DNA of 64,000 nt, taken from the NCBI GenBank assembly GCA_027038835.1, contig JALWGC010000006.1, positions 1-64,000 of the forward strand. The letters run 5' to 3'. Origin of the DNA: Helicobacteraceae bacterium. Its GTDB lineage: Bacteria; Campylobacterota; Campylobacteria; Campylobacterales; Sulfurimonadaceae. Positions 9,391 through 17,716 of the stretch are shown one piece after another; position 1 is the first letter of the stretch, and every line of letters starts with the position of its first letter. The notes beneath the pieces were generated by a model. That model was not told the origin of the DNA. It was given only the letters and a program-made list of their open reading frames with translations, and searched no databases. A program made the translations under genes and the position numbers.

Positions 9391-10200
9391 ATGAAAGAGA
9401 AACTCTACAAATTTTACAAATGGTCCAATTCATGGACCGGTACGATAGTGATCGTACTTTTTGTCATCTTTTTCATCGCTCAAGCGTTTCGTATCCCTTC
9501 AGGAAGTATGAAAGACACACTTCTTATAGGGGATCACCTTTTTGCCAAAAAATTCGCTTACGGTATCCCTATGCCCTACATTCCGTTTTTGGAAATCCCC
9601 GTCATCCCTTGGAGTAAATCGCTCAAACTTGTCGATGGGGACGAGCCAAAAAGAGGCGATATCGTCATATTTCGCCCGCCGATGAATACCAAAACCCACT
9701 TCGTCAAACGTTGTGTCGGACTCCCCGGAGACGAACTTTTCGTACATGACAAACAACTCTACATCCACTTTCGTGAGGGTAACGACTACATCAAACAGCA
9801 TTACAAAGGGTTCGAAACGGTCGATTTCGCCGGGAAACTTTGGGTGAAGAACCCTTACATGAAACGACACCCCGGTATCCATCACGACCAAAAAATCATC
9901 AACAACGGACGCTATCCGCTCCCCATTTTCGAATTTGGTCCTATCGAAGTGCCAAAGGGGCGTTACTTTATGATGGGTGACAACCGAGACCACTCCAACG
10001 ATAGCCGTTTTTGGGGTGCCGTACCGTATGATAACTTAGAAGGCACACCTTGGTTCGTGTACTTCAGCATCGATAAAAACTACGAAATCAGATGGGACAG
10101 AATGTTCAAAACTCCATCGACGCTCGAGACGAAAGAGTACATAGAACGTGCCAGACAAGAGCGTTTGGAACAGGACAAAAACGACCATGGACTTTATTGA
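9391..10200 (+). CDS. lepB: signal peptidase I
   Basis: Inner-membrane serine protease that removes Sec signal peptides on the periplasmic side; 269 residues. One N-terminal TM segment (residues 17-33) is followed by box B 'IPSGSMKDTLLIGD' with nucleophile Ser39, 'GDIVIFRPP' (box C), 'FVKRCVGLPGDEL' with the general-base Lys106 (box D), and 'MGDNRDHSNDSRFWG' (box E). It abuts folD and overlaps the following membrane protease by 14 nt. Confidence 0.96.
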   Translation: MKEKLYKFYKWSNSWTGTIVIVLFVIFFIAQAFRIPSGSMKDTLLIGDHLFAKKFAYGIPMPYIPFLEIPVIPWSKSLKLVDGDEPKRGDIVIFRPPMNTKTHFVKRCVGLPGDELFVHDKQLYIHFREGNDYIKQHYKGFETVDFAGKLWVKNPYMKRHPGIHHDQKIINNGRYPLPIFEFGPIEVPKGRYFMMGDNRDHSNDSRFWGAVPYDNLEGTPWFVYFSIDKNYEIRWDRMFKTPSTLETKEYIERARQERLEQDKNDHGLY

Positions 10201-10864
10201 TATCTTAAAAATCGTCGCTTCGGTTCTAGCGCTTGCCGTAGCGATAATCGGGCATGAAATCATGCACGGTTACATCGCTTACAAATACGGCGACATGACC
10301 GCGAAAAACGCGGGTCGTCTTTCCATAAACCCCCTTGTTCACATCGATTTGTTCGGAACCATCATCGTTCCGGCTATGTTGTACTTTCTCCCTTTGCTTT
10401 TTGGACAAGACGGAGGTATCCTCTTTGGTTGGGCGAAACCGGTACCTGTGAATATGTACACGGTAGAGCGAAACGGCGGTTACAACGCCGCGATGCAAGT
10501 CGATTTGGCGGGAATCGTGTACAACTTCACCCTTGCCGCTTTTGCAAGCATCGCCATTACCATTATGCCATCCCCTACCACGGCAGATAGCTTTTTGTAT
10601 ATCTTGCTATATCTGTTTATCATGCAGACAATCATCATCAACGTCGTTTTGGGTGTGTTCAACCTACTGCCTATACCGCAGTTCGACGGAGCGCACTTCA
10701 TCCAACATTTGGCGATGAAATTCAGGTACTACAAAGTCGCCGAATTCTTTGCAAAATACGAACCTTATGGTATGATTATAGTACTTGTTGTGTTGATGAC
10801 ACCGCTTAGTACCTATTTGCTTTTTAAACCGGTACAGACCATTTTACGATTACTACTTACATAG
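10187..10864 (+). CDS. site-2-protease-like membrane metalloprotease (M50)
   Basis: A 225-residue polytopic membrane protein of the M50 family (short, without PDZ or CBS domains), expected to cut substrates within the membrane. The zinc site HEIMH (H23, E24, H27) lies in the first TM segment, 'NPLVHIDLFGTIIVPAM' follows, and the third ligand motif 'NLLPIPQFDGAHFI' sits in a later TM segment. The ATG at 10187 is preferred over a GTG at 10148, because the family begins directly with the TM segment bearing HExxH. It overlaps lepB by 14 nt, suggesting coupled expression of two membrane proteases. Substrate unknown. Confidence 0.87.
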   Translation: MDFIDILKIVASVLALAVAIIGHEIMHGYIAYKYGDMTAKNAGRLSINPLVHIDLFGTIIVPAMLYFLPLLFGQDGGILFGWAKPVPVNMYTVERNGGYNAAMQVDLAGIVYNFTLAAFASIAITIMPSPTTADSFLYILLYLFIMQTIIINVVLGVFNLLPIPQFDGAHFIQHLAMKFRYYKVAEFFAKYEPYGMIIVLVVLMTPLSTYLLFKPVQTILRLLLT

Positions 10865-10872
10865 GAGATTAT

Positions 10873-11313
10873 ATGAAATTTTATATAGCCACGGACCACG
10901 CCGGAGTCGATTTGAAAGACTGGACGGTGGAGTATTTGCGAGAAAAAGGGTTCGAAGTCGAAGACCTTGGGCCATACAGCAAAGATAGAGTCGATTATCC
11001 CGATTTCGCTAACAAGGTATGCGAAGCGGTTTTGGCAAATGACAACAGCCAAGGGATTCTCATCTGCGGAAGCGGTATCGGTATGAGTATGGCGGCAAAC
11101 CGCCACAAAGGTATCCGTGCCGCACTTTGCCACGATGCCTACACCGCTACGGTCGCTAGAGGGCACAACGACGCGAACGTTTTGTGCTTTGGGGAGCGCA
11201 TCGTCGGTAAAGGGGTTGCAGCATCCATCATCGACGCATGGCTTGCTGCGGATTTCGAAGGGGGCAGACACGAAGGGCGTGTCGCCAAGATAGAAGCGAT
11301 ATCGTGCAACTAA
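10873..11313 (+). CDS. rpiB: ribose-5-phosphate isomerase B
   Basis: A RpiB/LacAB-family isomerase of 146 residues that interconverts ribose-5-phosphate and ribulose-5-phosphate in the non-oxidative pentose phosphate pathway. Hallmarks: 'ATDHAGVDLK' (phosphate loop), 'DYPDFANKVCEAV', 'GILICGSGIGMSMAANRHKGIRAALCHD' region with the catalytic Cys (about residues 60-87), and 'ARGHNDANVLCFGERIVG'. Ribosome binding site AGGAG precedes the ATG. It follows the M50 gene by 8 nt. Confidence 0.95.
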   Translation: MKFYIATDHAGVDLKDWTVEYLREKGFEVEDLGPYSKDRVDYPDFANKVCEAVLANDNSQGILICGSGIGMSMAANRHKGIRAALCHDAYTATVARGHNDANVLCFGERIVGKGVAASIIDAWLAADFEGGRHEGRVAKIEAISCN

Positions 11314-11331
11314 AACGACGGAGCGTTTGAG

Positions 11332-11664
11332 ATGTTTGGAGAATGGTCACTACTGACGTTACTTGCGGTATTGTCGATATTTCTTTTTATCAAGATGTTC
11401 TACTTCAAAAGCATCACCCATAGAGAGAAAAAAAGCAACGACTTGATGAAAATGACGCTGCAAGAAGCGGAAATACTCATACGCAAGTACCAAATCCAGC
11501 TCCAACGCGCTCTTGGAAACGTGGACATCTTGAGTGAAGAGCTGAACAAACTCAAAAACGAAATGAAAGTACTCAAACAAAGAAACTCCAAACACCGCCA
11601 AGAGGTCGAACGCCTCACAAACAAAATCAAAGCACTTGAAAGCCGCATAGAAGCGCTGCTCTAA
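11332..11664 (+). CDS. small membrane-anchored coiled-coil protein
   Basis: A 110-residue protein of unknown function: an N-terminal TM helix (residues 6-24, [17 protein letters not shown]) followed by a continuous charged heptad-type helix (about residues 40-110, Leu every 3-4 residues, rich in E, K, R and Q) predicted to form a coiled coil in the cytoplasm. It sits between rpiB and apt with 18-22 nt gaps, so is probably co-transcribed with them. No enzymatic motif is visible. Confidence 0.7.
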   Translation: MFGEWSLLTLLAVLSIFLFIKMFYFKSITHREKKSNDLMKMTLQEAEILIRKYQIQLQRALGNVDILSEELNKLKNEMKVLKQRNSKHRQEVERLTNKIKALESRIEALL

Positions 11665-11686
11665 GTGCTTTATACAAAGGAACCGT

Positions 11687-12238
11687 ATGACGACACTCTC
11701 ACCTACTGAAAAAAAGATTCTACAAAACGCCATCAGAGACATACCCGACTTTCCAAAACCGGGAATAGTCTTCAAAGATATCACCACTTTATTGAACGAT
11801 TCGCAAGCTTACGGCGTGACGATGAACCATCTCTACGAACGTTACAAAGGGCAAAATCTCGACTTCATAGCCGGAATCGACGCTAGAGGGTTCATTTTTG
11901 GTGCGGCGCTGGCACAGATGCTTGGCATAGGGTTCGTTCCTATCCGTAAAAAAGGGAAACTTCCCTATACGACCATCTCGCAAAAATACTCTTTGGAGTA
12001 CGGTTTTGACGAGATAGAAATCCACATAGACGCTTTTAGAGGGAGAAAAGGCGCAAGAGTGCTTCTTATAGACGACCTCATTGCGACTGGAGGTACGGCA
12101 AACGCAGCTGCCAAACTCATAACCCAAGCCGATGCCGAGTGCGTGGAGGCATGTTTTATCATAGGGCTGACCTTTTTGGACGGCATTAAAAATTTAAGTG
12201 AACAAACATCCGTTTATACACTGATAGAGGTTGATTGA
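11687..12238 (+). CDS. apt: adenine phosphoribosyltransferase
   Basis: Purine salvage enzyme making AMP from adenine and PRPP; 183 residues. The type I phosphoribosyltransferase fold is marked by '[15 protein letters not shown]' (the Apt N-terminal signature, residues 19-33), '[15 protein letters not shown]', the flexible-loop '[20 protein letters not shown]' region and the PRPP loop '[16 protein letters not shown]'. Its stop TGA shares one base with the ATG of trpB (TGATG), so the two are translationally coupled. Confidence 0.96.
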   Translation: MTTLSPTEKKILQNAIRDIPDFPKPGIVFKDITTLLNDSQAYGVTMNHLYERYKGQNLDFIAGIDARGFIFGAALAQMLGIGFVPIRKKGKLPYTTISQKYSLEYGFDEIEIHIDAFRGRKGARVLLIDDLIATGGTANAAAKLITQADAECVEACFIIGLTFLDGIKNLSEQTSVYTLIEVD

Positions 12239-13434
12239 TGTATATACCAAAACCGAGTAAGTTCGACCCGGATTCTTTAGGGCATTTTGATATTTTCGGC
12301 GGCAGATACGTTCCAGAAACGTTGATGCCTGCACTTTTGAAACTGGAAAAAGAGTACGAGCAAATCCGCTTCGATGAAGATTTTTGGCGCGAGGTGGACT
12401 ACTACCTCAAAGACTATGTCGGGCGTCCTTCTCCGCTGTACTATGCGCACAACATTTCCGAAGAGTTGGGTGCGAAAGTCTATTTCAAACGTGAAGACCT
12501 CAACCACACCGGAGCGCACAAAGTCAACAACGTCATCGCCCAAGGGTTGATGGCGAAACGTCTTGGATACAAAAAAGTCATAGCCGAAACGGGTGCGGGT
12601 CAGCACGGTGTGGCAACGGCGACCATAGCGGCGCTTTTGGGACTGGAATGTGAAATATTCATGGGAGCTAAAGATGTCGAACGCCAAGAGCTCAACGTCT
12701 TTCGTATGAAACTGCTGGGTGCGAAAGTGCACGCTTGCCAAAGCGGTAGCAAAACCCTCAAAGACGCCATGAACGATGCCATCCGCCACTGGGTGACAAA
12801 CGCGCGCGATACGTTCTACATTATCGGTACGGTTGCAGGTCCCCACCCTTACCCTTTGATGGTGCGTGATTTCCAAGCTATCATCGGATGGGAAGCAAGA
12901 GCGCAGATTTTGGAAAAAGAGGGGCGTTTGCCCGACTGTGTCATAGCGTGTATCGGCGGAGGAAGCAACGCCATCGGAATTTTCCAACACTTTTTGGAAG
13001 ATGAAGGGGTGGAGTGTATCGGTATCGAAGCCGGAGGACTTGGGATAGACGATAAAAACGGATGCAGCTTGCAAAAGGGGCGTCCGGGTGTGCTTCATGG
13101 GCAAATGAGCTACCTGCTACAAGACGAAGACGGGCAAATCCTCGAAGCGCACTCCATCTCCGCAGGGCTCGATTATCCCGGTATCGGTCCCGAACACGCC
13201 TTCCACAAAGAGAACAAAAGCGTAACGTACGACTACATCACCGACGAAGAAGCGCTCGATGCGTTTGTATGGCTCAGTCAAAGAGAAGGGATCATTCCGG
13301 CGTTTGAAAGCTCCCATGCGGTGGCGTACTTGAAAAAACTGCAAAACATAAAAGACAAACTCATCATCGTCAACCTAAGCGGTCGCGGCGATAAAGACAT
13401 GATTCAAGCAAAAGAGATGCTACATTTCGATTAG
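12238..13434 (+). CDS. trpB: tryptophan synthase beta chain
   Basis: PLP enzyme that joins indole (or released indole) and serine to give tryptophan. The 398 residues are of TrpB1 type: '[14 protein letters not shown]', the PLP lysine in '[11 protein letters not shown]', '[13 protein letters not shown]', the phosphate-binding '[12 protein letters not shown]' and the C-terminal '[11 protein letters not shown]'. ATG at 12238 is chosen over an in-frame TTG one codon earlier. No trpA or other trp gene is next to it; it is embedded after apt and before pepA, so its alpha partner must be encoded elsewhere. Confidence 0.95.
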   Translation: MYIPKPSKFDPDSLGHFDIFGGRYVPETLMPALLKLEKEYEQIRFDEDFWREVDYYLKDYVGRPSPLYYAHNISEELGAKVYFKREDLNHTGAHKVNNVIAQGLMAKRLGYKKVIAETGAGQHGVATATIAALLGLECEIFMGAKDVERQELNVFRMKLLGAKVHACQSGSKTLKDAMNDAIRHWVTNARDTFYIIGTVAGPHPYPLMVRDFQAIIGWEARAQILEKEGRLPDCVIACIGGGSNAIGIFQHFLEDEGVECIGIEAGGLGIDDKNGCSLQKGRPGVLHGQMSYLLQDEDGQILEAHSISAGLDYPGIGPEHAFHKENKSVTYDYITDEEALDAFVWLSQREGIIPAFESSHAVAYLKKLQNIKDKLIIVNLSGRGDKDMIQAKEMLHFD

Positions 13435-13449
13435 GAGAAAAAAGTAACA

Positions 13450-14841
13450 ATGGATATAAAACTTACAAAAAAAAGTGACGCGAAAGCACAAATAAGATTT
13501 ATAACGAAAAAAGAACTGCAAAAAAGCAGATACAACAAAACACTACAAAAAGCGGGATTCGAAGCAGATAGCGAAACTTCTTGTTTCTTGTATGAAAAAG
13601 GGTTGCTTTTTGTCGGTGTCGAGTCGAAACAAAGCGATGAGATAAGAGCCGCAAGCGCCGTAGCGATAAAAGCCGTAAAAAACAGCAACTTCGAAAAGAT
13701 AAGCGTCAACGTCGATAAAAAAACACTCGCAGCAGTCGTCGAAGGGTTCGTCCTTGGCGGATACAAGTTCGAAAAATACAAAAGCGAACCAAAATCGAAA
13801 AAACTCAAAATCGAGCTTGTCTCCTCGAAACAAAAAGAGCTTGAAAACCTTTTGGAAGAAGCCCTTATCGTAGCCAATGCGACCAATTTCACTCGTGATA
13901 TCGTAAATACGATTCCTCAGGAGATAAACCCAAAAACGTTTGCCGAGCTTGCGAAAAAACTCGCCAAAGAAAACAAACTTCAATGCGACATTCTCGACAA
14001 AGAACGGTTGCAAAAAGAGCGATGTGAAGCGATGCTAGCCGTTGGACGCGCATCGACCTACTCCCCTCGTCTCATCCACCTAGCTTACAAACCGAAAAAC
14101 GCTCGCAAAAAAGTGACTTTGATCGGTAAAGGGCTTACATACGACAGCGGCGGTCTGAGTCTCAAACCTGCAACTTCGATGGTAACTATGAAAATGGACA
14201 AAGCGGGAGCGTGTGCGGTGCTAGGGATCATCAAAGCCGTAAGTGAGCTCAAACTCGATATCGAAGTGCACGTTTTCATAGGTGCGGTTGAGAATATGAT
14301 AGGCGGAAACGCTTACAAACCCGACGACGTGCTCAAGTCTCGCAGCGGCAAGACGATAGAAGTGAGAAACACCGACGCAGAGGGTCGCTTGGTGCTTGCC
14401 GACGTACTCGACTATGCCCAAGACAAAGCCAAAGAGAGCGACTATCTTTTCGATTTCGCTACACTTACCGGTGCTTGCATGGTAGCACTCGGTCAATACA
14501 CAACCGGTATCATGGGGCATTCGAGTCAACTAAAACATGCCATCGCAAAAGCGGCCAACGAAGCGGGTGAGCTTACCGGTTCTTTGCCGTTTAACAAACA
14601 CCTACGCAAACTCCTAAAAAGCGAACTTGCCGACATCTGCAACATCGCTTCCAAACCGTATGGGGGTGCGATTACCGCCGGACTTTTCTTGGATAACTTC
14701 ATCAAAGAAGAGAACAAACAAAAATGGCTCCATTTCGACATCGCCGGAAGTGCCTACACGGAAACTCCTTGGGACGTCAACGTCTACGGCGGAACGGGTG
14801 CCGGTGTAAGGATGATGACCCGTTTTCTTCAAACCCTCTAA
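13450..14841 (+). CDS. pepA: leucyl (cytosol) aminopeptidase
   Basis: Peptidase family M17, a two-zinc hexameric aminopeptidase of the cytosol; 463 residues. A variable N-terminal domain (about 1-150, unusually Lys-rich) precedes the catalytic domain with 'GKGLTYDSGGLSLKP' (metal Lys and Asp), 'MKMDKAGACAVLG' and the family signature 'NTDAEGRLVLAD' (about residues 305-316). Last gene of the co-directional run starting at folD; a stem-loop follows its stop. Confidence 0.95.
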   Translation: MDIKLTKKSDAKAQIRFITKKELQKSRYNKTLQKAGFEADSETSCFLYEKGLLFVGVESKQSDEIRAASAVAIKAVKNSNFEKISVNVDKKTLAAVVEGFVLGGYKFEKYKSEPKSKKLKIELVSSKQKELENLLEEALIVANATNFTRDIVNTIPQEINPKTFAELAKKLAKENKLQCDILDKERLQKERCEAMLAVGRASTYSPRLIHLAYKPKNARKKVTLIGKGLTYDSGGLSLKPATSMVTMKMDKAGACAVLGIIKAVSELKLDIEVHVFIGAVENMIGGNAYKPDDVLKSRSGKTIEVRNTDAEGRLVLADVLDYAQDKAKESDYLFDFATLTGACMVALGQYTTGIMGHSSQLKHAIAKAANEAGELTGSLPFNKHLRKLLKSELADICNIASKPYGGAITAGLFLDNFIKEENKQKWLHFDIAGSAYTETPWDVNVYGGTGAGVRMMTRFLQTL

Positions 14842-14849
14842 ACTCCCCG

Positions 14850-14889
14850 TTCAAGTCAAGCCTCTTATCATACCTTGGCTTGACTTGAA
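14850..14889. terminator. 13-bp perfect inverted repeat after pepA
   Basis: TTCAAGTCAAGCC (14850-14862) and GGCTTGACTTGAA (14877-14889) are perfectly complementary around a 14-nt loop, 8 nt past the pepA stop. No T-tract follows, so it may act as an RNA-stabilising 3' hairpin or a weak terminator rather than a classic one. Confidence 0.55.
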
Positions 14890-14991
14890 TTGCTTAAACA
14901 AAACCTGAACATCGTATCAAAAAATTCTGTTTATCTTATATTTATGATAAGTTGATACTATAACGATAAATTTTATCAGGAGAAGTTACAT

Positions 14992-15369
14992 ATGGAAAAA
15001 CTACTATTTAAAGACAAATTTCCTCTTTATACTACAACTATGTCGAAAGAAAAAAGCATCGACGAGCTTGTCGAGTATTTCAAAGAACAAATAGAAAAAC
15101 ACCCCGTTGCAGGCTTCATCACCGTTTTCGATCACTATGCATACACGACGGCAAAAGAAGAGCATCAAGTAGCCGAAGGAATCGTCGATGTCAAAAACGT
15201 CATTTTCTGCTTCGGTAAAGAGATCGCCCATCCAAACGTACCTGCAGTCAGACCAAGAAGCATCGCGATTACGGAGATGGAAGACAAATTCGTCATCTCT
15301 TTCTTGGAAGCGCCGAACGACGCCTTGACACAAGTGATGGTAGGCTGGGTCGAAGCGCTACAAAATTAG
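14992..15369 (+). CDS. conserved small cytosolic protein of unknown function
   Basis: A 125-residue soluble protein. Visible features are 'EYFKEQIEKHPVAGFITVFDHYAYT' (about residues 27-51), a conserved-looking 'IFCFGKEIAHPNVPAVRPRSIAI' segment and a C-terminal helix. It has no signal, TM segment or known catalytic motif. It has its own upstream region (14890-14991) with an AT-rich 'GATACTATAACG' promoter-like sequence and a good RBS (AGGAGA). Its 3' end overlaps the convergent nitroreductase gene by 4 bp. I recall similar proteins in other Campylobacterota but cannot name a function. Confidence 0.65.
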   Translation: MEKLLFKDKFPLYTTTMSKEKSIDELVEYFKEQIEKHPVAGFITVFDHYAYTTAKEEHQVAEGIVDVKNVIFCFGKEIAHPNVPAVRPRSIAITEMEDKFVISFLEAPNDALTQVMVGWVEALQN

Positions 15370-16004
15370 TCGATAAACTCCACGACTTCATCGAAATCGC
15401 GTCGTAAATGCCCGCTTTGCGGGTAGATGCGATACCCAAACGGCAACAGCAAGCTTACACGAAACTCTTTTGTATCTATTTCAAGCAATTCTTCCACTTT
15501 CTCCCTCTCAAAACCTTCTATGGGGCAACTATCTATCTCGAGCGTAGCGGCAGCCAGCATCATCTGCATCGCGGCAAGATAGGTCTGCTTGGCACTCCAA
15601 GCGAACATTTTTTCATCATCGGCAATCTCTTGAGCCAAAAACTCGCTGTAACGCTCTATGTATGCTTCTTCTTGCTCTTTGGAAAGCCTTCTTCGCTCAA
15701 AACGTTTTTGCACTATACCGCTGCTTGGTTTGAGTGCGTCTATGGCTGCCAAGATGACAACAAGATGGCTACAAGTGGTGATTTGGGCTTGATTCCAACA
15801 AAGGGGACGCAATTTTTCTTTCAGTTCTTGGTTGGTTATGACCAAAAACTTCCATCCCTCCATCCCAAACGAACTTGGAGCCATTCTACCCGCTTCTAAA
15901 ATGTAGCGGATATCCTCATCGCTTATAACCTTTTTTTTACAAAACGTTTTACACGCATGGCGAAACTCGTATGTTTTTACAAAATCCTCTTTGGTGCATA
16001 TCAT
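15366..16004 (-). CDS. NAD(P)H nitroreductase family flavoprotein
   Basis: A 212-residue FMN-dependent oxidoreductase of the NfsB/FRase I type. Landmarks: N-terminal 'HACKTFCKKKVISDEDIRYILEAGRMAPSSFG' (FMN-phosphate binding, residues 17-48, normally RRS.R.F), 'WKFLVITNQELKEKL', 'TYLAAMQMMLAAATLEIDSCPIEGF' and the C-terminal 'LLPFGYRI'. Its physiological substrate (quinones, flavins or nitroaromatics) cannot be read. It is last in the pyk operon and overlaps the 79-residue gene by 4 nt. Confidence 0.88.
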   Translation of the reverse strand: MICTKEDFVKTYEFRHACKTFCKKKVISDEDIRYILEAGRMAPSSFGMEGWKFLVITNQELKEKLRPLCWNQAQITTCSHLVVILAAIDALKPSSGIVQKRFERRRLSKEQEEAYIERYSEFLAQEIADDEKMFAWSAKQTYLAAMQMMLAAATLEIDSCPIEGFEREKVEELLEIDTKEFRVSLLLPFGYRIYPQSGHLRRDFDEVVEFID

Positions 16005-16240
16005 CTTCTTTTCCTTAGTCGCTCTTTGAATGTTTTGGGGTCTATGTATTTGCCTGTCGTCGGTGTTACGGGCGTGGGCGTTTTTTGTAAAGGTTCTACG
16101 CGCTCTATCGGTTTTGGTTTGTTGTATGAGCGCTTTTTATCTACCTCTATACTTTGCACCATCCCCTCTTTGAGTGCCTCTACGACACCCAAAAAACGCT
16201 CCAATTCCTTGTCGTTTACTTCCAAAACAACTTTTGCCAT
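16001..16240 (-). CDS. small charged protein of unknown function
   Basis: A 79-residue protein with an N-terminal amphipathic helix ('EVNDKELERFLGVVEALKEG') and a basic, Pro/Thr-rich, probably disordered C-terminus ending 'KTFKERLRKRR'. It starts directly after the pyk stop and overlaps the nitroreductase start by 4 nt, so it is real by context and co-translated. No known family recognised. Confidence 0.6.
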   Translation of the reverse strand: MAKVVLEVNDKELERFLGVVEALKEGMVQSIEVDKKRSYNKPKPIERVEPLQKTPTPVTPTTGKYIDPKTFKERLRKRR

Positions 16241-17686
16241 CTACTCCTCCGCAAGATAGTAGTTAAATTCGTTCTGACTCAAAATCCGTATGACGTTCGT
16301 CGTGCCGGCAACGCCGGTCGGATTGCCGGCTGTTAGGATGTATCTCTTTGAAAAGTCAAGTTTTTCTTCCGTTTTTGCTTGTAAAACCAAATCTTTCAAA
16401 ATCTTCCCAAGGGAGCTTTTTTCAACGATGAACTTCGTTTCTATCCCCCAGCTAAGAGCGAGTTCGCGAGCTGTTTTTTCATCATGGGTTATGGCGTAAA
16501 TCGGCATTTTCGGTTTGTAACGCGAGAGTTTTCGAGCAGAACCGCCGGAAGTCGTGGCAGAAAGAAGCGCTTCGACCTCCAAATCGTCCGCCAAACGAAC
16601 GGCACTTTCGTCTATGAGGTCCATTTCGTCGTATCGGTCGTAAAAATCAAAACGGTTGTGGTAGTAGATATTTTCGGCATCTTTGATGGTGCTTGTCATC
16701 GTCTCCACAGCCAAATCGGGATGAACCCCGATGGCACTTTCTTCAGAAAGCATCACCGCATCCGCACCATCAAGCACTGCGTTCGCTACATCGCTTATCT
16801 CCGCTCTGGTAGCACGCTCGTTTTTTGTCATCGACAAGAGCATCTGTGTCGCGACGATGACGGGGATGCTCGCTTCGTTGGCTTTGAAAATAAGCTCTTT
16901 TTGGATGATGGGAACTCTGTGAAAGGGCACTTCTATACCCAAATCTCCCCGCGCTACCATCAACGCGTCGCTTTGTTCTATGATTTCGTCGATATTCTCG
17001 ACCGCATCGAACTTTTCAATCTTGGCGACAAGCTTGGTGTTGCCACCATAGCTACTTACAAGCTCGCGCGCTTTTTTCATGTCGTTTCCGTTTTGAACGA
17101 ACGAAATAGCCATAAAATCGACCCCGTTTTCGACACCCCAGCGGATATCTTCTTTATCTTTTGGGGTAAGAACCTCTATATCGATGCGACTGTTTGGAAA
17201 ATTCACCCCTTTGCGTGAAGTGAGCAGACCGTCGTTTTCTATCTTGGCGAGCACCTTTTCTCCGTCGTTGCTTATCACCTCGGCTCTGATGATACCGTCA
17301 TAAAGGTAGATATACTCTCCTACGTTGATTTTTGGAAGTATCTCTTTTTGGTTTATCGTCAGTCTATACAGCCCCTCTTGGACTTTCTCGCCGACGATGT
17401 CGTCCAAAACGAACTCCAAAATATCGCCGCTTTTAAGCTCGAAAGGCTCTTGTAAGTCCCCTACCCTGATTTTCGGACCGCTTATATCTTGCAAAACGGC
17501 GACGAAACGCCCGCTTTTTTCGACTGCACGGCGAATCTTTTTTAGATTCTCCAAATGGTACGCATGGTCACCGTGGGAGAAGTTGAGCCGAAAAACATTC
17601 ACTCCGTTTTCTATCAGCTTAAGCAACATCTCTTCGCTATCGGAAGCGGGTCCAACCGTAGCGACTATTTTCGTACGTTTTTCCAT
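16241..17686 (-). CDS. pyk: pyruvate kinase
   Basis: Glycolytic enzyme making pyruvate and ATP from phosphoenolpyruvate; 481 residues, as usual. Signatures: 'KIVATVGPASDSEEML', 'FRLNFSHGDH' (substrate Arg), 'AKIEKFDAVENIDEI' (catalytic Lys signature), 'LMVARGDLGIEVP' (metal) and 'LDGADAVMLSEESAIG', where most bacterial enzymes have SGETA. The C-terminal allosteric domain is complete. In organisms of this type it supports biosynthetic carbon flow, an inference. First gene of a three-gene leftward operon. Confidence 0.95.
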   Translation of the reverse strand: MEKRTKIVATVGPASDSEEMLLKLIENGVNVFRLNFSHGDHAYHLENLKKIRRAVEKSGRFVAVLQDISGPKIRVGDLQEPFELKSGDILEFVLDDIVGEKVQEGLYRLTINQKEILPKINVGEYIYLYDGIIRAEVISNDGEKVLAKIENDGLLTSRKGVNFPNSRIDIEVLTPKDKEDIRWGVENGVDFMAISFVQNGNDMKKARELVSSYGGNTKLVAKIEKFDAVENIDEIIEQSDALMVARGDLGIEVPFHRVPIIQKELIFKANEASIPVIVATQMLLSMTKNERATRAEISDVANAVLDGADAVMLSEESAIGVHPDLAVETMTSTIKDAENIYYHNRFDFYDRYDEMDLIDESAVRLADDLEVEALLSATTSGGSARKLSRYKPKMPIYAITHDEKTARELALSWGIETKFIVEKSSLGKILKDLVLQAKTEEKLDFSKRYILTAGNPTGVAGTTNVIRILSQNEFNYYLAEE

Positions 17687-17716
17687 TTATATCTCCTTTT
17701 GATACATGAATTATAC

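Noticed and set aside
12277-13104. 275-codon minus-strand frame
   Set aside because: Antisense shadow of trpB, which has every family motif.
16300-16335. GCCGGCAACGCCGG inverted repeats as a terminator or repeat element
   Set aside because: They fall inside the conserved C-terminal coding region of pyk (encoding a Gly/Ala-rich turn) and are explained by codon use.
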